Source: [Pasteurella] aerogenes (GTDB lineage Bacteria > Pseudomonadota > Gammaproteobacteria > Enterobacterales > Pasteurellaceae). From it: a stretch of DNA of 64,000 bases. Shown here one piece after another: positions 1 through 7,799 of this stretch (positions are counted from its first letter, which is position 1; each line of letters begins with the position of its first letter). A program made the translations under genes and the position numbers. The stretch spans positions 1,364,001 through 1,428,000 of the forward strand of contig LR134362.1 in the NCBI GenBank assembly GCA_900637275.1, read 5' to 3'. The notes below the pieces were generated by a model that did no database searches, had not been told where the DNA came from, and worked only from the letters and a program-made list of their open reading frames with translations.

Positions 1-547
1 CACATATTACATGATATGCTAAGGAAATCTGCAAATAACGTGGATTTTTTCGCTCGCGCATCATAGATTTAATATAAAAGGTTGTACCAATAAAATAAAG
101 GGTCGGATACAAGGCTACCCACCAAATTTTGTCGTCAAAAGTGCGGTCGGAAAAATAATAAGATCCCATTCCCGCCAAGGCAAAAATCACAATTCCGGCG
201 AAATCATTTGTCAACGCGCGTTCGTCTTTTCGTTTAACATAATAAATATTCACACCAACAAAAGGCAACATCGCCATCAAGAAATACAGTATTTCCCAAT
301 TATGCCATAATGCCGGTATCGCAAAAATCGCGCTGGCAACGCCATAAATCCAGCTCCAGCGACGATATAACGCCAAATTACGTCCTTTAAATAAATTCAA
401 AAACGGATAGGTCATTAAATATAACGCAAACCAAGCTGCCAGCAAAAAACCATGCTGCCAAATCGGATTGGCAAGCAGCATTCCATATAAAAACGGCATT
501 AATGCCATGATAATGGCGCCATGTTGATTTGAGATTAATAATTTCAT
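1..547 (-). CDS. YwiC-like integral membrane protein, 3' part cut off by the window edge
   Basis: The reading frame is open from an ATG at 547 to the window edge, giving about 182 residues. It begins MKLLISNQHGAIIMALMPF and runs through a string of hydrophobic helices separated by short charged loops such as KGRNLALYRRWSW and VKRKDERALTND. The N-terminal NQHGA motif and helix spacing match the YwiC-like family of predicted inner-membrane proteins, whose function is unknown. It is transcribed divergently from the RidA-family gene, and an uptake signal lies just upstream of the start (556-564). The stop codon is outside the window. The family assignment is from memory of the motif; the membrane character is plain from the sequence. 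Confidence 0.75.
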   Translation of the reverse strand, partial: MKLLISNQHGAIIMALMPFLYGMLLANPIWQHGFLLAAWFALYLMTYPFLNLFKGRNLALYRRWSWIYGVASAIFAIPALWHNWEILYFLMAMLPFVGVNIYYVKRKDERALTNDFAGIVIFALAGMGSYYFSDRTFDDKIWWVALYPTLYFIGTTFYIKSMMRERKNPRYLQISLAYHVIC

Positions 548-580
548 ATGATTAAAAGTGCGGTTAGAAAAAATAAAATT

Positions 581-610
581 TTACTCGTTTTATATGCCAA
601 TCGGTATAAT
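581..610 (+). promoter_or_regulatory. Probable sigma70 promoter of the RidA-family gene
   Basis: A perfect -10 hexamer TATAAT lies at 605-610, and a -35-like TTACTC at 581-586, with an 18-base spacer. A transcript would start about 30 bases before the ATG at 649, and AGGAAC precedes that start. Confidence 0.55.
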
Positions 611-648
611 CTTTCCGTGTTATTTCATTTACTATATAGGAACAAAAT

Positions 649-1002
649 ATGTCAAAAATTCAACGTTTACAAGCCAACGCGCGGATGTGCGAAGCCGCCA
701 TTTATAACAATACCGTCTATTTAGCCGGTCAAGTGGCAGTCAATTCCGCCGGACAAGGGGCATATGCACAAACCCAAGAAGTGCTTAATGCCATTGACAG
801 CCTATTGGCAGAAGCCGGTTCTCATAAAAGCAATATTTTGCGAGCGCAAATTTTCTTAGCCGATATGAATGACTTCGCGGAAATGAATAAAGCCTGGGAT
901 GAATGGGTTGATCGCAACAATCCTCCCGCACGCGCCACCGTTGAGGCGAAATTAGCAAATCCGGGTTGGAAAGTGGAAATTGTGATCACTGCGGCACTCT
1001 AA
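649..1002 (+). CDS. RidA (YjgF/YER057c/UK114) family protein
   Basis: This 117-residue protein has the length and fold signature of RidA-family trimers, which hydrolyse reactive enamine/imine intermediates in amino acid metabolism or have related small-molecule roles. The YLAGQVAVN stretch (24-32) and the ending ARATVEAKLANPGWKVEI (94-111) match the family. Arg95 sits where the catalytic arginine of RidA lies. The sequence is closer to the YoaB-like subgroup than to classical RidA, since the C-terminal part has NPGWKVEIV instead of the usual LPKDxxIEI, so enamine deaminase activity is not certain. It has its own promoter, and AGGAAC precedes the ATG. It stands alone, convergent with the next gene. 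Confidence 0.85.
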   Translation: MSKIQRLQANARMCEAAIYNNTVYLAGQVAVNSAGQGAYAQTQEVLNAIDSLLAEAGSHKSNILRAQIFLADMNDFAEMNKAWDEWVDRNNPPARATVEAKLANPGWKVEIVITAAL

Positions 1003-1012
1003 TTCCCTTATT

Positions 1013-1885
1013 TCACTTAACATCAAGCCCCACCTCAAGCAGAAGCGGATTATGATCCGAACTCTCGGTTTTCAGCGTGGTGGCTTGCAATACCTTTAAC
1101 CCACGAACAAACACAAAATCCAACGGATGTCCGAAAAAGCGCAAGCGCTCATCCGGTTCGAAATGTACTTCTTGCAGTTGATATTGCTGTACCAATTTCG
1201 CAATTACCTGACTGCGCCATCCGTTCCACGCATTAAAATCACCAGCTAAGATAATCGGTCCACGATGCCTAGCAATTAAATTCATCATGGCTTGCAATTG
1301 TTGAGCGTAATGGGTCGGGTTCAGTTCAAAATTGACTAAATGCACATTAACCAACAGCAAACTTTGCTGATTAGCCAACGGAAAACGCATGGCATTGGCG
1401 ACTTTCGGAATTTGAATCCAAGGCTCTACCGCCGCTCCTGCGCAGTATTGTTGCGGCATAAAGCGTGAAAATAACGCTACCCCCGATTGTTGGCGCAAAT
1501 ATTCAAAGGCGCTGGTGTAAAGTGCGGTCGGAAATTGGGTTGAATTTAACGCGTACAACGCGGGCATATTGGTTACCTCTTGTAACAACAAAAAATCGCG
1601 TTGTGCCGAAAAACTCGCCAATGCGGCTTGCCAACCGGAATCCGCACCTTTATGCATATTCCAAACTAAAAATTTAAACTGGCGTTGTTGAATGGGGGAA
1701 ACCGACTGCAACGCGCTAAAACATTGCACATGTTCATTTACTTTTTTTTCTCTAAATTCAATAGATTGCGACGCATAAAGCTGACTTTTCGGCGAAGGAT
1801 AAATTTCAAGTGCATACATCAAATACACACTAATTCCCCCTAATACTAAAAGGATAACCACCCAAAAATTCTTTTTTTTACACAT
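1013..1885 (-). CDS. Endonuclease/exonuclease/phosphatase-fold protein, membrane anchored (YafD-like)
   Basis: The 290-residue protein starts with a basic cap and one hydrophobic segment (about 7-26), which looks like a membrane anchor or uncleaved signal. The catalytic domain follows, with the metal-dependent EEP motifs in order: FLVWNMHKG, LLLQEVT, LVNVHLVNF, GDFNAWNGWR and a terminal SSDHNPLLLEV. These supply the Asn, Glu, Asp-Asn and Asp-His residues used by DNase I-like phosphoesterases. The best match I know is the YafD family of unknown substrate. The active site should lie on the periplasmic side if the anchor is N-in. It is convergent with the RidA-family gene, leaving only 10 bases between stops. 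The specific substrate cannot be told from sequence. Confidence 0.8.
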   Translation of the reverse strand: MCKKKNFWVVILLVLGGISVYLMYALEIYPSPKSQLYASQSIEFREKKVNEHVQCFSALQSVSPIQQRQFKFLVWNMHKGADSGWQAALASFSAQRDFLLLQEVTNMPALYALNSTQFPTALYTSAFEYLRQQSGVALFSRFMPQQYCAGAAVEPWIQIPKVANAMRFPLANQQSLLLVNVHLVNFELNPTHYAQQLQAMMNLIARHRGPIILAGDFNAWNGWRSQVIAKLVQQYQLQEVHFEPDERLRFFGHPLDFVFVRGLKVLQATTLKTESSDHNPLLLEVGLDVK

Positions 1886-2059
1886 GGAAAGACTCTTTTT
1901 ACTAATTTTTCTTTATTAATAACCGCTCTTTTCTTATACTTAGCCCATTAATTTCTTGTTACATTTTTTTAAATTTTTCCTAACAAAACAAAAGGCATAT
2001 TATAGGATCTGAACAAGATAATTTACCGATTTGATTTCTCAATATTTTAAGGCCTAACT

Positions 2060-3373
2060 ATGAACATTTATACGTATATATGTTTTCTTTCTGCGATCTC
2101 GATCCTTATCTGTTTTGTCACACACAAAGTCAGTGATCGAATTCAATATACCATTGCGGTTACCGCCACATCAATGGTCTTTTCCATCATCTTAATGTTG
2201 TTTGGATCGATGGGTTGGTTCAAATTGGACACTATCGCCCGTTCTGTGATGGAGCAGATTGATTTTAAAGAATTTCTGCTTAACGGGATCTTAGGTTTCC
2301 TATTATTCGGCGGCGCATTGGGAATTAAATTGCCGGTGTTGAAAAGCCAAAAATACGAAATTAGCGTTCTCTCTATTTTCTCCACCTTTGCATCAACCTT
2401 CCTTATTGGCTTTTTCATCTATGGTTTTTCCAAACTTCTCGGTTTCCACATCGATTTAGTTTACTGCATTTTGTTCGGCGCATTAATTTCGCCAACTGAC
2501 CCGATTGCGGTATTAGCCATTATCAAAAACTTAAAAGCGCCGAAAAAACTGTCGATCAAAGTAGAAGGCGAATCTTTGTTTAACGACGGGGTCGGCTTAG
2601 TCATTTTCACCACTGTTTTCGCCGTTGCCTTTAGTGGCGGCGAACCAACTTTCGGTGATGCAGCAGAAATTTTCTTAACTGAAGCCATCGGCGGGATCGT
2701 TTTCGGTGCCATTTTAGGATTAATTGCACATTACCTGATTTCTGCTACTGACGATGGGAGCTTGGAAATTTTATTAACCTTAACTGTACCAACTGCCGGT
2801 TTTATGCTCGCCAATATGTTACACGTCTCCGGCGCCTTGGCGATGGTGGTTGCAGGGATCATGGTCGGAAACTGGACTAGACAAAGCGGCTTTTCCGAAC
2901 AAAGTAAACGCTATCTTGACCATTTCTGGGAAATGATCGATCACTTCCTTAACTCCTTGTTATTCTTATTAATCGGTTTTGCATTGCTATTGGTTCACTT
3001 CAGTACCCAAGGTATTATCCTGATGATCGCCGCGATTCCGATTTGTTTGATTTGTCGTTATATTAGCGTATGGATTCCGTTTTTATGGTTTGGTCGTAAA
3101 ACCGTATATAATCCGTACACCTTGCCAATTCTAACTTGGGGCGGATTACGTGGCGGTTTGGCTATCGCAATGGCACTTTCCGTACCGGTTACCAGTGTGT
3201 TTATCGAAGATATTGGCATGAACGTGCGTGATTTAATGATCATTATGACCTATTCCGTGGTGGTTTTCTCTATTTTGGTACAAGGCACCACCATTGAAAA
3301 TATGATCAAATTATCCAAAGAGGCATTGTTCCAGCGCCGCGGTTATACCGGTATCGGCGGAACCAAACCTTAA
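2060..3373 (+). CDS. NhaP-type Na+/H+ antiporter (CPA1 family)
   Basis: The 437-residue protein is hydrophobic throughout, with about 12 predicted membrane helices. Diagnostic CPA1 motifs are GALISPTDPIAVLAI, which carries the ion-binding Asp, and KVEGESLFNDGVGLVIF, with the Asn-Asp pair. WGGLRGGLAIAMALS in the last third is also typical of NhaP/NHE-like exchangers. It should exchange sodium or potassium for protons across the inner membrane, for pH and salt homeostasis. The ATG follows a TAAGGCC ribosome site. It is a single-gene unit closed by a strong terminator at 3421. Ion specificity within the family cannot be read from sequence. Confidence 0.88.
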   Translation: MNIYTYICFLSAISILICFVTHKVSDRIQYTIAVTATSMVFSIILMLFGSMGWFKLDTIARSVMEQIDFKEFLLNGILGFLLFGGALGIKLPVLKSQKYEISVLSIFSTFASTFLIGFFIYGFSKLLGFHIDLVYCILFGALISPTDPIAVLAIIKNLKAPKKLSIKVEGESLFNDGVGLVIFTTVFAVAFSGGEPTFGDAAEIFLTEAIGGIVFGAILGLIAHYLISATDDGSLEILLTLTVPTAGFMLANMLHVSGALAMVVAGIMVGNWTRQSGFSEQSKRYLDHFWEMIDHFLNSLLFLLIGFALLLVHFSTQGIILMIAAIPICLICRYISVWIPFLWFGRKTVYNPYTLPILTWGGLRGGLAIAMALSVPVTSVFIEDIGMNVRDLMIIMTYSVVVFSILVQGTTIENMIKLSKEALFQRRGYTGIGGTKP

Positions 3374-3420
3374 CGGATTGCAGTATTCAAATTAATATCG
3401 CAGATTGAGAACAAAATAGG

Positions 3421-3449
3421 CAAGGCACAAAAGTTGTGCCTTGTTTATT
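3421..3449 (+). terminator. Intrinsic terminator of the antiporter gene
   Basis: A perfect 10-base-pair stem (CAAGGCACAA at 3421-3430 with TTGTGCCTTG at 3434-3443) closes on a 3-base loop and is followed by TTTATT. Confidence 0.85.
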
Positions 3450-3478
3450 ATAAAAACGTTGCAAAAAATGACCGCACT

Positions 3479-6073
3479 TTATTCCCTTAACGCCTGATAC
3501 AAATGCGCTTGCAGCTGTTCGCGCTGTTCTACACTTAGCGCTTGCCCTACTTGATTAGTCAAAATAAAAAAGTCTTCTGCTTTCTCGCCAATTGTAGAAA
3601 TTTTGGCATTGAGTAAATTCAACCCCAACTCGGAGAAAACTTGACTAATTTTCGCCAATAACCCCGCTTGGTCTAAGGCAAAAAGCTCCATCTCCGTTTG
3701 ATCCGTTTTTTCTGTATTTAAAAAACGAATTTCAGTTTTTACATGAAAATGTTGCAATTGACGATTAATTTGGCTGATTGGTTTTGGCTCATATTCCGTT
3801 TGTAGCGCTTTCATTAATGCGGTTTCCAATTCTCTCCGGCGATCAAAGCGTACTAATTCGCCATTCAGCTCCGTCACAATAAAACTATCCAGCACAAATC
3901 CATTTAATCCGGTCATAATTTGCGCATCATGAATACTAAATCGTTTTGCACCAATGGTATTCACCACTTTATTAAATAAATTCGGTTGATCTTGGCAATA
4001 CACAAAAATCTCTGTGCCACCTTGCGAAAAACGGTTACTGATTTTCACTAAACAATCAGACTGCAAGTCTGCCAACAACTGGGTATGCCAAGCAATTTGC
4101 GCAGGAGTATTACGCAAAAAATAATCTTCCGGCGCATTTTTCCACAATCCCATGATTACATCATCTTCCAACGGAGGATCATTTGAACTTAACAATGCCA
4201 ATGCCTGCTGCCGATGAGAACGAATTTTTTCTTGATTATCCAATAAGTTATCCATGCCTTGTTGAAATTGTTGATGAGTATATTGATAAAGCGTACTCAA
4301 TAACGACGCTTTCCAACTGTTCCACAGCGTTTCGTTCGTTGCATTAATATCCGCCATAGTCAAACAAGCCAAATAATCCAGACGCACCTGATTTTGTACT
4401 TGTTCGGCAAAAGACATCACCACCTCCGGATCATGAATATCCCGTCGTTGCGCGGTAATCGACATCAACAGATGATTTGCCACCAGCCATTTCATGGTAT
4501 CCGTTTCGCGCCGATCAAACCCATGTAATTGAGCAAATTCAGTAATATCTTGCGCGCCCAATTGCGAATGATCACCGCCCCGCCCTTTGGCAATATCATG
4601 AAACAGCGCCACCACATACAACAAAGTGCGGTCAATAAATTGAGAGAATATACGATGACAAATCGGGTAATTTTCTGCGGCTTTCGGGTTGAGTAATTGT
4701 TCAAGTTTCAACATCACCCGCAAGGTATGCTCATCTACGGTATAAATATGAAATAAATCAAACTGCATTAACCCTTTAATCCCCTGCCATTGAGGCAAAT
4801 ATATGCTCAACACCCCATATTGGTGCATTGGCAAAAAAGCGCGTTGAATGGCTTTCGGTTGAGCGAGCAAGCGCAAAAATTTCTCGCGCGCCAACGGTAA
4901 TTCACTCAAAAATCCCTCGAAGGTTTCCACTGCCACACAAAGTTTACGCAAGGTTGCTGAATGTATCTCGGCGTTGGTATAAAGGGTTAAATAATAAAAG
5001 AGATCTAAAATGCTGTCAGGCTGGGTTAAAAAACTATCTTCACGCCGCAAACAAATCGCGTTATCGATTAGACGAAAATTTTCATCTAAAGGCAAAATAT
5101 CGCGTTCAGCAGCATGATCAAGGAAATGCTCGCGATAATGTTTTACTAAAATATCGCTAACCACCGCAATGGATTGTAGCGCTTGGAAAAAGGCTTTCAT
5201 CATTTTTTCCACCGCTTGATTACCGCTGCCTTGATAACCTAATAATTCACTGATTTTCACTTGGCGATCGAATAATAAACGGTTGTCATAGCGACGCAAA
5301 ATTAAGTGCAAAGCGAACCGCACTTTAAACAAAAACTGCTGACTTTCTTGTAAGACCCAGTATTCTTCCGGATAAATAAAACCGGAATGCAAAATATCTT
5401 CTAAATTTTTTGCTCCCGTATGGCGCAGCGCCAACCAATACAACAAATGCAAATCTCGCAAACCGCCCGGGCTATATTTTAAATCCGGCTCAAGGTTATA
5501 ACTGGTATTATTATAACGTTGATAACGCTCGATTTTTTCCTGTACTTTAGCATTAAAAAATGCCTCTATCGGCCAAAAATCCGGTTGTTGAATTAATTCG
5601 TTGAGCTGCTCAAATAAAGCATGATTGCCACACAGAAAGCGACTTTCCAACAAATTAGTCGCCACACTAATATCCGCACGTCCCTCATGCAAACATTCTT
5701 CCAGCGTTCTGACAGCCTGTCCTACATCAAAATTGCAATCCCATAAAAATTGCACAAATTGGCGGATTTTTTGCTCAACTTCAGCATCAACGCGACTCGG
5801 CGTTAAAATCAAAAAATCCAAATCGGATAAAGGAAACATCTCCGCTCGTCCATACCCACCCACTGCAATTAAACTTAATTCGGGATATTGATCCAAACCG
5901 CTGCTTTGCCATAAATTGATTAATAAATCGTCACAAAATTGCGTCCGATTTTCAATCAATTGGGTCACTGCATATTGTGCAAAATTGGCAAATTCATATT
6001 GTTTTAATGCCTCTTTTTGTTGTTTAACTCCAAGTGACGTCAATGTTTCACTAGGCTGATAGGGGAACAGCAT
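3479..6073 (-). CDS. glnD: [Protein-PII] uridylyltransferase / uridylyl-removing enzyme
   Basis: The 864-residue length is normal for GlnD. The N-terminal nucleotidyltransferase domain carries [19 protein letters not shown] (72-90), with catalytic Asp84 and Asp86. The HD domain, which removes UMP, shows [17 protein letters not shown] about two thirds in. Two C-terminal ACT domains (roughly 690-770 and 795-864) sense glutamine. The enzyme uridylylates PII proteins when glutamine is low and so signals nitrogen status. The ATG at 6073 has the ribosome site AGGAGAG. It lies downstream of map in the same direction, but a terminator separates the two genes. No PII gene is in the window. Confidence 0.97.
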   Translation of the reverse strand: MLFPYQPSETLTSLGVKQQKEALKQYEFANFAQYAVTQLIENRTQFCDDLLINLWQSSGLDQYPELSLIAVGGYGRAEMFPLSDLDFLILTPSRVDAEVEQKIRQFVQFLWDCNFDVGQAVRTLEECLHEGRADISVATNLLESRFLCGNHALFEQLNELIQQPDFWPIEAFFNAKVQEKIERYQRYNNTSYNLEPDLKYSPGGLRDLHLLYWLALRHTGAKNLEDILHSGFIYPEEYWVLQESQQFLFKVRFALHLILRRYDNRLLFDRQVKISELLGYQGSGNQAVEKMMKAFFQALQSIAVVSDILVKHYREHFLDHAAERDILPLDENFRLIDNAICLRREDSFLTQPDSILDLFYYLTLYTNAEIHSATLRKLCVAVETFEGFLSELPLAREKFLRLLAQPKAIQRAFLPMHQYGVLSIYLPQWQGIKGLMQFDLFHIYTVDEHTLRVMLKLEQLLNPKAAENYPICHRIFSQFIDRTLLYVVALFHDIAKGRGGDHSQLGAQDITEFAQLHGFDRRETDTMKWLVANHLLMSITAQRRDIHDPEVVMSFAEQVQNQVRLDYLACLTMADINATNETLWNSWKASLLSTLYQYTHQQFQQGMDNLLDNQEKIRSHRQQALALLSSNDPPLEDDVIMGLWKNAPEDYFLRNTPAQIAWHTQLLADLQSDCLVKISNRFSQGGTEIFVYCQDQPNLFNKVVNTIGAKRFSIHDAQIMTGLNGFVLDSFIVTELNGELVRFDRRRELETALMKALQTEYEPKPISQINRQLQHFHVKTEIRFLNTEKTDQTEMELFALDQAGLLAKISQVFSELGLNLLNAKISTIGEKAEDFFILTNQVGQALSVEQREQLQAHLYQALRE

Positions 6074-6095
6074 TCGTCTCTCCTAGAAATAAAGC

Positions 6096-6126
6096 TAAAA
6101 AATAAGGACGTCATAAAACGTCCTTA
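6096..6126 (-). terminator. Intrinsic terminator of map
   Basis: On the minus strand TAAGGACGT pairs with ACGTCCTTA (6103-6111 with 6118-6126) around a 6-base loop, followed by a run of T (plus-strand A at 6097-6102). It lies between map and glnD, so glnD probably depends on a separate promoter or on read-through. Confidence 0.85.
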
Positions 6127-6134
6127 ATCATCCA

Positions 6135-6938
6135 TTAATTATTCACCATAAAGCGGGAAATTCTGCCCGCCTTTTCTTCTTCTTCACGGATGGTCATCAC
6201 CTCGCATCCGTCTTTGGTTATCACGATTTGATGCTCATATTGCGCAGAATGACTGCGATCTTTGGTTTTCACTGTCCAACCATCGCCCATCAAACGCACT
6301 TCTTTTTTACCGGCATTGATCATCGGCTCAATGGTAAACACCATACCCTCTTGTAAAATCACACCACCATCATCGGCATAATAATGCAACACTTGTGGCT
6401 CATTATGAAACTCTGTCCCGATTCCATGACCACAGTATTCTCTCACCACGCTAAATCCTTGGCTTTCCGTATAACGTTGCACTGCACGCCCGATTTCATT
6501 TAAACGCACACCCGGTTTTACCGCGCGCAATCCTACATATAACGCCTCTTGCGCCGCTTCAACCAATTTTTGGCTGCGCACATTGGTTTCTCCAACCACA
6601 TACATTTTGGAATTATCGCCGAAATAACCGTCTTTAATAATCGTCACGTCGATATTGACAATATCCCCGTTTTTCAGCACTTTCTCATCGCTTGGAATAC
6701 CATGACACACTACTTCATTAATAGAAATACAAGTGGCTTTCGGAAAACCATGATAACCTAAACAAGCAGAAACAACGCCTTGCGTGTTCACCATATAATC
6801 ATGACAAATACGATCCAATTCACCGGTCGTCACGCCGGCTTTCACATAAGGTTCAATCATCACTAACACATCGGATGCCAATTTGCACGCCTCACGTAAT
6901 TTGACGATTTCCGCATCCGTTCTCAATGGAATTGCCAT
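6135..6938 (-). CDS. map: Type I methionine aminopeptidase
   Basis: The enzyme removes the N-terminal methionine from nascent proteins. It has 267 residues counted from the ATG at 6938, which follows an AGAGGTG ribosome site; a TTG one codon upstream is less likely. All five metal ligands fall at the same numbers as in E. coli: Asp97, Asp108, His171, Glu204 and Glu235, plus the substrate-binding His79. Motifs seen are NIDVTIIKDGYFGD, GHGIGTEFHNEP, FTIEPMI and YEHQIVIT. It is read divergently from erpA and ends at its own terminator upstream of glnD. The C-terminus (ISRFMVNN) is a few residues longer than in E. coli. Confidence 0.97.
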   Translation of the reverse strand: MAIPLRTDAEIVKLREACKLASDVLVMIEPYVKAGVTTGELDRICHDYMVNTQGVVSACLGYHGFPKATCISINEVVCHGIPSDEKVLKNGDIVNIDVTIIKDGYFGDNSKMYVVGETNVRSQKLVEAAQEALYVGLRAVKPGVRLNEIGRAVQRYTESQGFSVVREYCGHGIGTEFHNEPQVLHYYADDGGVILQEGMVFTIEPMINAGKKEVRLMGDGWTVKTKDRSHSAQYEHQIVITKDGCEVMTIREEEEKAGRISRFMVNN

Positions 6939-7073
6939 CAATCACACCTCTTAAAATAAAAAATATCTTTCCATCATAGCATTATTTGCACGAAAAATCT
7001 TTTGATAATTCTTGATGGAATGAGTTGGTTATTAGATAATACCACCAATTTGGATAAAAATGAGAGATAAAGT

Positions 7074-7415
7074 ATGTCAGATATAGCTGTTCCCTTAACT
7101 TTCACTGACGCTGCGGCGAATAAAGTGAAATCGTTAATCAGTGAAGAAGATAATCAAGAGTTAAAATTACGCGTTTATATTACCGGTGGCGGGTGTAGCG
7201 GTTTCCAATACGGTTTTACTTTTGATGAAAAAGTCAACGAAGGCGATCTTACGGTAGAAAATGGCGGCGTACAATTAGTTATCGATCCAATGAGCTTACA
7301 ATATCTTATCGGCGGAACAATTGATTATACCGAAGGATTGGAGGGCTCCCGTTTTATTGTCAATAACCCAAATGCATCAACCACTTGCGGTTGTGGATCC
7401 TCCTTTAGCATTTAA
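7074..7415 (+). CDS. erpA: Iron-sulfur cluster insertion protein ErpA (A-type carrier)
   Basis: This 113-residue A-type carrier delivers Fe-S clusters to apoproteins, including isoprenoid pathway enzymes in E. coli. The three cluster-binding cysteines are Cys41 (GGGCSGFQY), Cys105 and Cys107 (TTCGCGSSF), in the family's standard spacing. It is ErpA rather than IscA because of its overall match and its genomic place: it is followed at 4 bases by yacL and then mrcB, as I recall for H. influenzae, and not by hscB or fdx. It is divergent from map. Confidence 0.93.
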   Translation: MSDIAVPLTFTDAAANKVKSLISEEDNQELKLRVYITGGGCSGFQYGFTFDEKVNEGDLTVENGGVQLVIDPMSLQYLIGGTIDYTEGLEGSRFIVNNPNASTTCGCGSSFSI

Positions 7416-7419
7416 TCTG

Positions 7420-7782
7420 ATGGATTTTCAATTTACCTATCGTCAAGGCAGTCTCAGCGCAAAATGCTCCATGGGACACGAAGCCTTAGCCAATTGGCTA
7501 AACAGTGAAGTGCGGTCAAATTCTCAATTAATTTCGACCGCACTTCGCTCCTTACAGCGCGCCAAACAACCGCATTTCAACCAAGAAATCAAACTTATCG
7601 GCAAAGAATACAGCCTGTTTATCAATGCGGACGAAGTGATGGTCAGCGCCAATAATCTACAAATTGACGATAGCGCGCTCCTTGAGGAGGATTTTCATTA
7701 TTATGACGAAGAAAGCATTGCATTTTGCGGGTTAGAAGATTTCGAACAATTTTTACAATCCTATTTAGCATTTCAACAATAA
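7420..7782 (+). CDS. yacL: UPF0231 family protein YacL
   Basis: The protein is 120 residues, exactly the length of E. coli YacL. Conserved blocks are the start MDFQFTYRQG, CSMGHEALANWLN, and HYYDEESIAFCGLEDFEQFL near the C-terminus. The frame is open further upstream, but starting at 7420 gives the family length and avoids a long overlap with erpA. The function is unknown; it is a small acidic cytosolic protein. It sits between erpA and mrcB and is probably co-transcribed with erpA. An inverted pair of uptake signals is embedded in codons 30-43. Confidence 0.88.
   Translation: MDFQFTYRQGSLSAKCSMGHEALANWLNSEVRSNSQLISTALRSLQRAKQPHFNQEIKLIGKEYSLFINADEVMVSANNLQIDDSALLEEDFHYYDEESIAFCGLEDFEQFLQSYLAFQQ
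7507..7546. repeat. Inverted pair of uptake signals inside yacL
   Basis: GAAGTGCGGTC at 7507-7517 and GACCGCACTTC at 7536-7546 are perfect reverse complements of 11 bases, separated by 18 bases. The yacL mRNA could fold here into an 11-base-pair stem. There is no T run, so it should not terminate transcription. It is translated in frame as part of YacL. Confidence 0.9.
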
Positions 7783-7799
7783 AATTTCTAAGGTAACCC

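Noticed and set aside
7321..7419. Longer N-terminus for YacL, overlapping erpA
   Set aside because: The extra residues come from the alternative frame of erpA, whereas the start at 7420 gives the exact family length and conserved N-terminus.
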